Below are positions 52,133 to 59,909 of a stretch of DNA of 64,000 nt, in pieces. The notes under the pieces are model-generated. The model ran no database searches. It saw only the letters and a list, made by a program, of their open reading frames with translations, and was not told where the DNA came from. Source of the DNA: Agromyces mediolanus (GTDB lineage Bacteria > Actinomycetota > Actinomycetes > Actinomycetales > Microbacteriaceae); contig NZ_JAMBNX010000011.1 of assembly GCF_023715325.1 (NCBI RefSeq), forward strand, positions 1 through 64,000. The letters are read 5' to 3'. The position numbers were made by a program, and so were the translations under genes. Each line of letters begins with the position of its first letter. Within the stretch, counting starts at the first letter, position 1.

Positions 52133-53154
52133 TTGTGCTTGTCAACTCCCTTAAGCCAGTTCGGATTGTTCGGGCGCGCAAGTTCCAGGTCCCAGTGAAC
52201 GCCACTCATCCACACCGCGTAGCCACCCAGAACATGGCAGTCATATTGTTGCTTCAAGGTGGCCGCGGGTGAAGAGCCCACGAGCCGAGACTTGAGTTCA
52301 GACCACCCCGCATCACGGAGGATCGCATGCCCGGCAACTGAGCCGGCGATTCCCCCGCCCTGTGCGATTCCCGTATACACGGCGGTCCCCCACGTGGAGA
52401 GCACGCTTGAGTACGTCGCCTTCTTCTGAAACAGCCCTCTGCGGTTCTTTTCGACCTTGCCGAAGAGGTTTTTCCCGAGCCATGGGTCCGCAATCACGGG
52501 AAACGCTGTGGTTGGCTCATGTTCCACGATCTGTACGAGCGTAGATCCATCGACTTCGAAGTACGTCGTCACAGCGCTCCCGTCCGCGCCCGTTGCCCAA
52601 GGCGCCACGGCACCGGCAAGGAGGTTACCGTCAATGTCCCAGATGACGATGTGCCCTTCCTTGGCCAGCTCGATCGTCGCGCCGACCGGAAGATGCAGTA
52701 CATACTCGTAGCGGTGAGGGGCCGTGGGCTCTTCGATGACCGTGACGATTTGCACGGACCCGTCGTCTTTCAGCACTGGCACAGTCGTTGAGCCATCGCC
52801 ATTTTCGTAGGCCACAATTCCGCCAGCCAGGACTTCCCCTTGGCTCGCATCATCCGAATTCGGAAGACCAATCCCGAGATCTCCGCCCGCCCCCGACAGC
52901 AGGATTCCGTCAGCCGGATCGAGGGGCACCACCACCTCATCGGCACCCTGACGAAACTCAATCGCCGCCCGGGAGCCGATCCCCCTCTCGATCGTCGCAA
53001 CGTCGACGAGCACCTCCGGCGCGACAGCCTGAATATCCGAAAGCGTGCCTGGTGTCGGTTCCAGCGCATCCGCAGCGGGCGTGGCCACCGAAGCAGCAAA
53101 GACACAGACCGTTCCGAGCGCCACCGTCAACCCACTTAGCCTTCTTTGCACCAT
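52120..53154 (-). CDS. Secreted DUF2599-like protein
   Basis: 344 aa. Signal peptide (LTVALGTVCVFAASVATPAA) followed by a beta-rich region (about 35-230; EYVLHLPVGATIELAKEGHI and FPVIADPWLG, a segment common in actinobacterial secreted proteins before a variable C-terminus). A C-terminal domain (about 270-344) contains GWSELKSRLVGSS, QYDCHVLGGYAV and WDLELARPNNPNW, which match my recollection of DUF2599. ATG 53154 follows CGGAGGGAG. Lower GC than flanking genes suggests acquisition. Modular layout plus an overlapping lipoprotein resembles a toxin/immunity arrangement, unproven. Confidence 0.8.
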   Translation of the reverse strand: MVQRRLSGLTVALGTVCVFAASVATPAADALEPTPGTLSDIQAVAPEVLVDVATIERGIGSRAAIEFRQGADEVVVPLDPADGILLSGAGGDLGIGLPNSDDASQGEVLAGGIVAYENGDGSTTVPVLKDDGSVQIVTVIEEPTAPHRYEYVLHLPVGATIELAKEGHIVIWDIDGNLLAGAVAPWATGADGSAVTTYFEVDGSTLVQIVEHEPTTAFPVIADPWLGKNLFGKVEKNRRGLFQKKATYSSVLSTWGTAVYTGIAQGGGIAGSVAGHAILRDAGWSELKSRLVGSSPAATLKQQYDCHVLGGYAVWMSGVHWDLELARPNNPNWLKGVDKHKCNW

Positions 53155-53180
53155 TGAACTCCCTCCGTAGACGCTTCTTG

Positions 53181-53209
53181 CCTACGGGATACCACCGAAG
53201 AATTCAACC
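53181..53209 (-). promoter_or_regulatory. Candidate promoter of the DUF2599-like gene
   Basis: Minus strand TTGAAT (53209-53204), 17 nt, TAGGCA (53186-53181), 26 bp before the ATG. The rest of 53155-53377 shows no gene. Confidence 0.45.
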
Positions 53210-53377
53210 CCGAGAACGAATGCCCGCATTTCCATGCAGCTCAGGCAGGGGAATCCTCAATGCTCTTGTTGACTCGAGTTCTGGATACCAACGTTGACCA
53301 TGAAGCACCGCCACGCTGGTCGGCCTGAACATCGCGCTCATCGCCACCGCGGGCCCGAGCGACCCCACCCGCACGAG

Positions 53378-53830
53378 CTAGACGCCCGCCGATTCCGCGT
53401 CCGCGCGTACGCCGCGGTACTCCCACTGCCCGGCACCCATGCGCGCCCGGGTGTAGGTCATGCCCCGCACCCGCTCGAGGCAGTGCTCCTCGTAGGTGCG
53501 GATGAGCTCGACGGTCACCCCGAGGTCGTCGGCGAGGCGGTGCTGGTCGGGGTCGACGCGTTCGAGCCGGGCGTACTTCTCGGGGTCGATCAGCAGCTCG
53601 GCGGCGAACACCTCGGCCTGCCGCTCGTGCTTCGGGTTGGAGTGGTCGTGGCCGTAGTAGGCGTGGCCGAGCTCATGGGCGATCGTCACCCGCCGCTCGT
53701 TCGGCGTGAGGCGGATGTCGAAATAGATGCGCTGCTCATCGGGCGAGTAGAGCCCGAGCGTCTGCTCGTCGAGGTGCGTGGCGTGCAGGCGCACGCCGAG
53801 CGCGGCCGCGACTCGAACCAATGCCCTCAC
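53378..53830 (-). CDS. ImmA/IrrE-family metallopeptidase
   Basis: 150-aa cytoplasmic zinc protease: ERRVTIAHELGHAYYGHDHS carries the HExxH site, with a downstream Glu-containing helix (HERQAEVFAAELLIDPEKYA). The family cleaves partner XRE repressors in phages, ICEs and DNA-damage circuits. GTG 53830 is the best start; it follows the XRE gene by 22 bp. Confidence 0.9.
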   Translation of the reverse strand: MRALVRVAAALGVRLHATHLDEQTLGLYSPDEQRIYFDIRLTPNERRVTIAHELGHAYYGHDHSNPKHERQAEVFAAELLIDPEKYARLERVDPDQHRLADDLGVTVELIRTYEEHCLERVRGMTYTRARMGAGQWEYRGVRADAESAGV

Positions 53831-53852
53831 CCGATCCCCCGATGCGGTGCTG

Positions 53853-54278
53853 TTACTTGCGTGTGCCCGTTCGCGCCGCGAGGCGGTAGTCGTCGGGCGA
53901 CGGCGCCTCCGGCGTGAACTCGTAGTCATCCTCGGCGTGGCCGCCGACACCGGCGCCGGCATCCGCCTCGACCCGACGCAGCGCCTCACGGAGCAGGCGG
54001 CCCGTCGAGACCACGGCGAGCGGATCGGCGGGCGCGACGGCGACCGGCACCTCGGCCTCCTCGGCGGTCAGGTACCCGGCGGCGATCAACGCTTCGACGG
54101 GCGGCCGCCCGAAGGCGCGCGCGTACGCCACGACCTGCCTGGGGTTGGGGTCGGTCGCTCCGCTGCGCCACCGTCCGACCGTGGCCGGGTCGACGCCGGC
54201 GCGTCGGGCGATCTCACTGTTCCGCACGCCGTCGCCCGTCGCCGCGAGGTAGGCGCTCCACCGCATCCGCTCATTCAC
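53853..54278 (-). CDS. XRE-family repressor, ImmR-like
   Basis: 141 aa. HTH SEIARRAGVDPATVGRWRSG with DPNPRQVVAYARAFGRPPVE; a flexible C-terminal tail. GTG 54278 has GGAG upstream; ATG 54266 is possible. Paired with an ImmA-type protease, it would form a cleavable repressor switch controlling the divergent phage-like genes through the TTGCA-N4-YGCAA sites. Confidence 0.85.
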   Translation of the reverse strand: MNERMRWSAYLAATGDGVRNSEIARRAGVDPATVGRWRSGATDPNPRQVVAYARAFGRPPVEALIAAGYLTAEEAEVPVAVAPADPLAVVSTGRLLREALRRVEADAGAGVGGHAEDDYEFTPEAPSPDDYRLAARTGTRK

Positions 54279-54319
54279 GGGCTCCAGCGTACGGCGGATG
54301 ACGACGCGCCGCAATCGGC

Positions 54320-54379
54320 TTGCATTCGCGCAAGGCATCCACCATATTGATCTCACGCAATTGCATTGCATACGTGCAA
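54320..54379. promoter_or_regulatory. Operators between the ImmR-like gene and the phage-like genes
   Basis: TTGCATTCGCGCAA (54320-54333, one mismatch) and TTGCATACGTGCAA (54366-54379, perfect arms) share TTGCA-N4-YGCAA, 46 bp apart. Between them is the palindrome GCAATTGC (54357-54364). Likely binding sites of the XRE repressor. Confidence 0.68.
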
Positions 54380-54406
54380 TAGAGGATCGACCGAACGGAG
54401 CCACGG

Positions 54407-54616
54407 ATGAACCGCATCCCCGACCAGACCATCACCGCCATGCGCGACCTCGAGTTCGAGCGCATCATCGCCTACCTCGAAGCGACCACCGACCCGACCC
54501 CGTGCTGCGCGAAGTGCCGCCGCGGCACCCGGGCCATGCTCGGCCCCTGCGGCTACGAGCTGCGCTGCCCCCGCGGCTGCCACGACCGGGCACCCCGCCA
54601 CGCCCGCCGGCGCTGA
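54407..54616 (+). CDS. Small zinc-ribbon-like protein
   Basis: 69 aa. Cysteines in PCCAKCRRG and PCGYELRCPRGC suggest a zinc ribbon; basic C-terminus. ATG 54407 follows CGGAG. Not recognised; probably phage-derived by context. Confidence 0.6.
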   Translation: MNRIPDQTITAMRDLEFERIIAYLEATTDPTPCCAKCRRGTRAMLGPCGYELRCPRGCHDRAPRHARRR

Positions 54617-54688
54617 GCCCGACGACCGCGGCCACCCCGGCGCACAGCCCACCCCGCCCGCCCCGCGGCCCGAAGAACGGAGGACCCC

Positions 54689-55114
54689 ATGACCGACTCG
54701 ATCTCCCCCGACTGGTTCGCCGCCGTCGCCGGCTGGCTCGCGAGCATCGATCTGCTGCAGCTGACCCTCGTCGTGGCCGCCTCGGTGCTCGTGCTCCGGC
54801 TGCTCGTGCGGCTCTGGCCCTGGCTGCGTCGCGTCGTCGCCCTCGTCGAGGCGCTCGGCACCCTGCCGAGCTTCATGGAGCGCACGGATGCCTCGGTACG
54901 CCGACTGCGCCACCAGGTCGAGGACGACCACGAGCGGCTGCACGACGAACTGCACGAGGAGTTGCACGACGAACTGCACGACGAGCTCCGCGGCGAGCTC
55001 CGCGGCGAGCTCGGGCCCGACGCAGGTCGAGCCCCGGGCCCAGACCCGGAGCGCCCGGCCCCGACGCCCCGCCCCCGCCACCCCCGCCGCCGAACCCCCT
55101 GGAGCCGACCATGA
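54689..55114 (+). CDS. Membrane protein with repeat coiled coil (phage DUF2746-like)
   Basis: 141 aa. One N-terminal TM helix (LLQLTLVVAASVLVLRLLVR) followed by a cytoplasmic helix (about 60-110) with four-residue repeats of the type LHDE/LHEE/LRGE, then a Pro/Arg-rich end. The TM-plus-coil layout resembles phage DUF2746 proteins found near lysis genes. Overlaps the holin ATG by 4 bp. Low-complexity C-terminus. Confidence 0.65.
   Translation: MTDSISPDWFAAVAGWLASIDLLQLTLVVAASVLVLRLLVRLWPWLRRVVALVEALGTLPSFMERTDASVRRLRHQVEDDHERLHDELHEELHDELHDELRGELRGELGPDAGRAPGPDPERPAPTPRPRHPRRRTPWSRP
54938..55009 (+). repeat. Six tandem 12-bp units inside the coiled-coil gene
   Basis: CTGCACGACGAA-type units: four CTG/TTG-CAC-GA units then two CTCCGCGGCGAG units, translating to the LHDE-LHEE-LHDE-LHDE-LRGE-LRGE helix. 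Such units expand and contract by slippage, so length may vary between strains. Confidence 0.85.
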
Positions 55115-55404
55115 CCTCGAAGTACGCCGATCCGCAGTTCTGGATCGATGCCGCCGACCGTGCGATCGCGACCTTCGCCCAGGCCGCGATCGCCACGTTC
55201 GGGGCCGGCGTGACCGGCATCCTGCAGGTCGATCCCGTGCAGCTCGCGTCCGTCGGCGCCCTGGCCGCGCTGAGCTCCTTGCTCAGCTCGATCGCGTTCC
55301 GAGGCGGGTCCCCTGACGGCGGAGCCAGTCCAGCATCGCCCGGGTCGACACCATCTGCACCGCCCTCGCGGCGCGGCATCGATAGATTCAGCTCAGAATG
55401 TTAA
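55111..55404 (+). CDS. r1t-type phage holin
   Basis: 97 aa. SKYADPQFWIDAADRAIATF leads into two TM helices (AQAAIATFGAGVTGILQV and ASVGALAALSSLLSSIAF), matching the Phage_r1t holin layout. Holins make membrane holes that let a signal-less endolysin out. A disordered Ser/Pro tail follows. No endolysin is adjacent; the nearest candidate is at 34052. Confidence 0.8.
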   Translation: MTSKYADPQFWIDAADRAIATFAQAAIATFGAGVTGILQVDPVQLASVGALAALSSLLSSIAFRGGSPDGGASPASPGSTPSAPPSRRGIDRFSSEC

Positions 55405-55479
55405 TTCCTGCTGTATTCAGCCCAGACCCTTTTCTCCGTCGCGTCCCTCGCGGCCCTCGCGCACCCGCCCCCAAAACCA

Positions 55480-55515
55480 CGACTTGCCCGACTTTCATGA
55501 AAGTCGGGCAAGTCG
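55480..55515. repeat. Intergenic palindromic repeat, copy 2
   Basis: 36-nt perfect palindrome, arms CGACTTGCCCGACTTTCA. It lies between the convergent holin and CsbD genes. It differs from other copies at the outer arm (GACTTG instead of GAGTTG) with the compensating change on the other side, so pairing is conserved. Confidence 0.92.
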
Positions 55516-55527
55516 GGTCGGTTGCAA

Positions 55528-55728
55528 TCAGTCCCGATTCGTGAAGGCGTCCTTCACGTCGTTGCCGGCATCCTTGGCCTTGTCTCCGGCCTGCTTGAGG
55601 TCGGCCTTCGCCTCTTCGGCGCGACCCTCGGCCTCGAGCTCCTCGTTGCCGGTCACCTTGCCGATGCCCTGCTTCGCCTTACCGGCGAGCTCTTCGGCAG
55701 TGTGCTTGGCCTTGTCTCCGAGTCCCAT
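55528..55728 (-). CDS. CsbD-family stress protein
   Basis: 66-aa all-helical charged protein: MGLGDKAKHTAEELAGKAKQ, GNEELEAEGRAEEAKADLKQ. CsbD proteins are sigma-B-type general stress proteins in Bacillus; the biochemical role is unknown. ATG 55728 follows GAGGGGATACC. Confidence 0.92.
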   Translation of the reverse strand: MGLGDKAKHTAEELAGKAKQGIGKVTGNEELEAEGRAEEAKADLKQAGDKAKDAGNDVKDAFTNRD

Positions 55729-55851
55729 GGTCGGTATCCCCTCGATGTCGGTTCGCCCTTCGGCGCGAGTTGCGCCGACCACTCCACGTTCGCACCAGGG
55801 CGCCTCGACCGCCAAGGGATTGACAGCTCCGCCGCGATATGGAAGGCCGGC

Positions 55852-56847
55852 TCACCGGGCCTCGTCGAGGCGCTCTTCCTCCAGGAGGGCGACGAGCGCC
55901 GCCTCCGGCCGCCGGCTCGGCTCGAGCACGAAGCCCGACTCGTATGCGCGCACCACCCGCGGGTCCACATAGCTCGACTTCGCGATCGTCGGGGTGTTGT
56001 GCAGCACCTCGGATGCCGCGACGTACGCCTCCCGGACCGCGGCGTTCCGCGCCCGCTTCGTGCCGAGCGGCCCCTCGGCGGCGAGCCGTTCGGCCGCAGC
56101 GAGCGTGCCGCGCAGCGTGCGGAAGTCCTTCGCCGTGAAGTCCCCGCCGGTGCGCTCCCGGATGTCGTCGTTCACTTCGCTGGCCGTGACCGCCCGGAGC
56201 GCGGCCCTGGCCGGGTCCGCCGCTCGCCAGCTGAACAGCCGCGTGCTCGGCCGCGCGTCGGCCCCGGACTCGACGAAGCCGACGAGGCCGGCGTCGGCGA
56301 GCTCGATCCGGTGCAGCGCCCCGCCCTTGGCCCGGAACCGCAGTCGCACGAGCTCGCCGTCGACGCGCGCGTTGCGCATGAGCAGCGTCGTGAGCCCGCG
56401 GGTGCGGGCGGCGAGCAGGTACTCCTCGCCGCCGACGCGGAGCGCCCCGAGATCGAGCGTGCGGAACGCCGCGGCGAGCGCGCGCTCCCGACCGCGGCCC
56501 TCCGCCGCGAGCTGCCGCCGCACGGAGCGACGCGCGTCGGGCAGCACCCGGGCGAGCTCCGTCATCCGCTCGAACTTCTCGGCATCCTGCTTCTCACGCC
56601 ACGCCGGGTGATACCGGTACTGAAGACGGCCCGCGGCGTCCACGCCGACCGCGAGGATGTGCGCGTTCGGCGCCTCCGCGATCCATACCTCCGTCCAGGC
56701 GGGCGGGATGGCGAGATCGTCGATGCGCCGTCGTTCCGCGCGGCCGGCGAGCCCGCCGTCGCTGTGCCGGTACTCGAAGCCCGAGCCGCGACGACGCCGT
56801 TGATAGCCGGGCGACACGTACGGCTGCACCCGGCGCAGCCGCGGCAT
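55852..56847 (-). CDS. DNA topoisomerase IB
   Basis: 331-aa bacterial/poxvirus-type topoisomerase IB that relaxes supercoils through a 3'-phosphotyrosine. N-terminal DNA clamp (GFEYRHSDGGLAGRAERRRI, LAIPPAWTEVWIAEAPNAHI), catalytic Arg in ADARPSTRL-adjacent region, Lys in LRFRAKGGALHRI, DFRTLRGTLAA motif, and nucleophile Tyr in NTPTIAKSSYVDPRVV. ATG 56847. It follows the SDR gene in the same direction by 12 bp; this pairing with stress genes is common in actinobacteria. Confidence 0.93.
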   Translation of the reverse strand: MPRLRRVQPYVSPGYQRRRRGSGFEYRHSDGGLAGRAERRRIDDLAIPPAWTEVWIAEAPNAHILAVGVDAAGRLQYRYHPAWREKQDAEKFERMTELARVLPDARRSVRRQLAAEGRGRERALAAAFRTLDLGALRVGGEEYLLAARTRGLTTLLMRNARVDGELVRLRFRAKGGALHRIELADAGLVGFVESGADARPSTRLFSWRAADPARAALRAVTASEVNDDIRERTGGDFTAKDFRTLRGTLAAAERLAAEGPLGTKRARNAAVREAYVAASEVLHNTPTIAKSSYVDPRVVRAYESGFVLEPSRRPEAALVALLEEERLDEAR

Positions 56848-56859
56848 CCCCGGCCCGCC

Positions 56860-57747
56860 TCAGAGGCCGCGCCCGCCGGTGACCGGCAGGATCGCGCCCG
56901 AGACGTAGGAGGCCTCCTCGGAGGCCAGGTAGACGTACGCGCCGGCGAGTTCGGCCGGCTGGCCCGCGCGGCCGAGCGGGGTGTTCTTGCCGAACTGCGG
57001 CAGTTTGTCTGGCCATCCGGTCGCCGGGATCAGCGGGGTCCAGATCGGCCCGGGAGCCACGGCGTTCACGCGGATGCCGCGCGGCCCGAGCTCTTCGGCG
57101 AGCGCCTTCGTGAAGGCGACGAGCGCCGCCTTCGTCATCGCGTAGTCCACGAGCCGAGACGAGGGGTCGAAGCCCTGGATCGACGCGGTGGTGATGATGC
57201 TCGACCCGGGCTTCAGCTTCGGCACCGCGGCGCGCGCGAGGAACACCGGGGCGAAGAGGTTCACCCGCATGACCGTTTCGAAGTCATCGGTCGGGATCTC
57301 GTCGATGCCTCCGCGATCGCGCTGGTGGGCGGCATTCAGCACGAGCAGGTCGATGCCCCCGAAGGTGTCGCAGACGCGCTCGATCATCAGCTCGCAGTGC
57401 GCTTCGGAGCGGAGGTCGCCGGGCAGCAGCAAGGCCTGCCCGCCGGCATCCTCGATCCAGCGCGCCGTTTCCTCCGCGTCGGCGTGCTCTCCTTCCAGGT
57501 AGCCGATCGCGACGTCGGCGCCCTCGCGTGCGAAGGCGATGGCCGTCGCGCGGCCGATGCCGGAGTCGCCGCCGGTAATGAGGGCACGACGGCCCTGTAG
57601 GCGGCCGGAGCCGCGGTAGCTCTCCTCGCCGTGGTCTGGCTTCGGGGTCATGTCCTCCGTGACCCCCGGAGCGGATTGCTCCTGCCGGGGGAACGGGCCC
57701 CTCGGATGCTTGGTGGTCGGGTCGATGAGGGTCGTGGTGCGTGCCAT
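56860..57747 (-). CDS. Short-chain dehydrogenase (general-stress type)
   Basis: 295 aa. An N-terminal extension (about 1-45, PFPRQEQSAPGVTEDMTPKP) typical of the YhdG/GSP39-like group precedes the NAD fold with TGGDSGIGRATA, NAA in LVLNAAHQ, catalytic YAMTK, and GGRGL C-terminus. ATG 57747 follows GAGGAGGAGACC. The substrate is unknown. It diverges from a small membrane protein gene with 259 bp between, in which I see no clear operator. Confidence 0.93.
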   Translation of the reverse strand: MARTTTLIDPTTKHPRGPFPRQEQSAPGVTEDMTPKPDHGEESYRGSGRLQGRRALITGGDSGIGRATAIAFAREGADVAIGYLEGEHADAEETARWIEDAGGQALLLPGDLRSEAHCELMIERVCDTFGGIDLLVLNAAHQRDRGGIDEIPTDDFETVMRVNLFAPVFLARAAVPKLKPGSSIITTASIQGFDPSSRLVDYAMTKAALVAFTKALAEELGPRGIRVNAVAPGPIWTPLIPATGWPDKLPQFGKNTPLGRAGQPAELAGAYVYLASEEASYVSGAILPVTGGRGL

Positions 57748-58006
57748 GGTCTCCTCCTCGGCGATCTTCGTCGTCGTCGTTGCTCGGTGTACGCCTCCAC
57801 GGTAGGCAGCGCGGCGCGCGGCGGTGCAGGGGGTTGACACTCGCTGTGGCGTTCGACAAACGGGCTCGCGCCCCCGGATTTCCGCGTAATTGCACGCCGG
57901 AAGCGTCCGCGTCAACCCCCACGGACGGTTGCGTGAACTCCCCTAGCGTGAAGGTGTTGCGATCGGACATCCACGTCGGATGCGCCGTCCCGAGGAAGGG
58001 GTTCCA

Positions 58007-58171
58007 ATGAACATCCTGCTGATTATCATCGTCATCATCGCCATCATCCTGGCGATCACCGGCGGACTCGTGCAGTCGCTGAACTTCCTGCTGTGGGTGG
58101 GACTCGTGCTGCTGGCGATCGCCGTGATCAGCTGGCTGATCCGAGCGATCGCGGGGCGCCGAGGCGTGTAA
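58007..58171 (+). CDS. Small two-helix membrane protein
   Basis: 54 aa: NILLIIIVIIAIILAITGGL and FLLWVGLVLLAIAVISWLIR helices with a basic tail. GAGGAAGGGG precedes ATG 58007. Resembles DUF4175/DUF5670-like small stress membrane proteins. Followed by palindromic repeat copy 3, which probably terminates it. Confidence 0.78.
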   Translation: MNILLIIIVIIAIILAITGGLVQSLNFLLWVGLVLLAIAVISWLIRAIAGRRGV

Positions 58172-58195
58172 GCCGTCGACCCGTCCAGCACCAGA

Positions 58196-58237
58196 CCCCG
58201 AGTTGCCCGACTTCCATGAAAGTCGGGCAACTCGGGG
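58196..58237. repeat. Intergenic palindromic repeat, copy 3
   Basis: 42 nt, arms CCCCGAGTTGCCCGACTTCC and the near-complement, one central mismatch, followed by TTTT. Doubles as a terminator for the small membrane protein. Confidence 0.92.
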
Positions 58238-58380
58238 TTTTGGTGTCTTCGGAGCCGCGGATGCCTCGCGCGGTAGTCGCTCGCACCGGCATCCGCAAGC
58301 CCCTCACCGTCTTGCGCCGTGTTCCGTACCGTCGCTGGCGGATCGAAACCCGACCAGCACACCGACGAGAGGAGTCGACG

Positions 58381-58905
58381 ATGAGCACGATGATCACCTC
58401 CGAGATCGACGTGGACGTACCGGTCCGCACCGCCTACGACCAGTGGACGCAGTTCGAGTCGTTCCCGGAGTTCCTGAGCGGCGTCGACGAGATCACCCAG
58501 ATCGACGATTCGCTGACGCATTGGGTGGTGAGCTTCGGCGGTGTACGCCGCGAGTTCGATGCCGAGATCATCGACCAGGTGCCCGACGAGCACGTCGCCT
58601 GGCGCAGCGTGGGCGAGGTGCAGCATCGTGGGCGCGTCGCGTTCCGACCGGAAGCCGACGGCAGCACTCGGGTCGAGTTGACCATGGAGTGGGAGCCCGA
58701 GGGGTTCGTCGAGAAGGCGGGTGCCGCGCTGCAGCTCGACGATCTGCTCGTGAAGCGCGACCTGGAGCACTTCAAGCGCTTCATCGAACAGCGGGATGCC
58801 CCGACCGGCGCTTGGCGCGGCGAGGTGCACGACCCCGCCCCGGGCGGCGCGCCCCAGTTCGGCCGTGACGGCACCCTCGGGGACGACCCCGACCTGCGCC
58901 TCTGA
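58381..58905 (+). CDS. SRPBCC (polyketide cyclase-like) protein
   Basis: 174 aa. START/SRPBCC fold: SEIDVDVPVRTAYDQWTQFE SFPEF-type opening, W in LTHWVVSFGG, ending in a helix VKRDLEHFKRFIEQR. ATG 58381 follows AGAGGAG. Proteins of this type are common in actinobacterial stress clusters; ligand unknown. Confidence 0.9.
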   Translation: MSTMITSEIDVDVPVRTAYDQWTQFESFPEFLSGVDEITQIDDSLTHWVVSFGGVRREFDAEIIDQVPDEHVAWRSVGEVQHRGRVAFRPEADGSTRVELTMEWEPEGFVEKAGAALQLDDLLVKRDLEHFKRFIEQRDAPTGAWRGEVHDPAPGGAPQFGRDGTLGDDPDLRL

Positions 58906-58945
58906 GCCGCTCCGCGCTCCGTCTGCGCCGGACACGACGCAGAAC

Positions 58946-58983
58946 CCGAGTTGCCCGACTTCCATGGAAGTCGGGCAACTCGG
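58946..58983. repeat. Intergenic palindromic repeat, copy 4
   Basis: 38-nt perfect palindrome, arms CCGAGTTGCCCGACTTCCA, between convergent SRPBCC and amidotransferase genes. Confidence 0.93.
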
Positions 58984-59008
58984 TTTCGCGTCCCGGCGCG
59001 CGTGGCGG

Positions 59009-59845
59009 TCAGGCGAGGAAGGGCTGGTGCTCGTAGTCGCCGTCGGGCGTGACGATGACCGCGGTCGATTCCGGCACCTCGATGAACGCTCCGGGCAGGT
59101 CGTTCAGCGGCTCGCTGACGATGAGCCGGGCCCGGGTGCCGAAGGCGCGGAGCCGCTCGAAGTCGGGGTACATGGCGCGCAGCACGTCGATGTCCTCGGA
59201 GTGGAACAGGGTACGGGTCCGGTGCTCGCTCGAGTAACGGAACGCCCAGACGGTCACCCCGTCGGTCACGGCGAACGTGCCCTGCACCGCGGCGGCGACG
59301 CCGTGCCCGCGGCCGGCCTCCTCGATGCGGCGCAGGGTGCGCGCCATCGCCTCGATGGGGTCGTCCATGAGCCCGTACGTGAGCGCGAGGTGGAAGACGA
59401 GCTCCGAGTCGGTGGTCCCGCGGATGCCGAGGAAGAACTCGGGCGCGACCTCGAGCACCAGTTCGCGCTTCATGGCGGCGAAGCCCGCGATCGCGCCGTT
59501 GTGCATGAAGAGCCACCGCCCGTACCGGAACGGGTGGCAGTTCGTCTGCTGGATGGGCGGCCCGGCCGCCGCCCGCACGTGCGCGAAGAACAGCGGGCTC
59601 TCGACCGCCTGCGCGAGCTCGCGGAGGTTCTCGTCGTGCCAGGCCGGCTCGATGCTGTGGAAGATCGCCGGCGCATCACCGGGATCGCCGGACGGGCCGT
59701 ACCAGCCCAGGCCGAACCCGTCGCCGTTCACCGTCTCCGCACCGAGCGGCGAGTTCAGCGACTGCGCGACGAGGGAGTGTTTCGCATCGAGCACCACCCG
59801 TGAGATCTGCAGCGCGTCGCCCGTGTAGGCAAGCCATCGGCACAT
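59009..59845 (-). CDS. Class II glutamine amidotransferase
   Basis: 278 aa of the YafJ/EgtC-like Ntn-hydrolase group. MCRWLAYTG places the nucleophile Cys at residue 2, so ATG 59845 (9 nt after GAGGAG) is the start; NGDGFGLGWYG, FFAHVRAA and TNCHPFRYGRWLFMHNGAIA, RGTTDSELVFHLAL complete the active site. No ergothioneine-biosynthesis neighbours are present, so YafJ-like is more likely. Confidence 0.93.
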   Translation of the reverse strand: MCRWLAYTGDALQISRVVLDAKHSLVAQSLNSPLGAETVNGDGFGLGWYGPSGDPGDAPAIFHSIEPAWHDENLRELAQAVESPLFFAHVRAAAGPPIQQTNCHPFRYGRWLFMHNGAIAGFAAMKRELVLEVAPEFFLGIRGTTDSELVFHLALTYGLMDDPIEAMARTLRRIEEAGRGHGVAAAVQGTFAVTDGVTVWAFRYSSEHRTRTLFHSEDIDVLRAMYPDFERLRAFGTRARLIVSEPLNDLPGAFIEVPESTAVIVTPDGDYEHQPFLA

Positions 59846-59909
59846 CCGTCTCATCTCCTCTCTGAGTGAGCGGGGCGATGCCGGCTCCGAGCGTGAGGCG
59901 GGCCGACGC

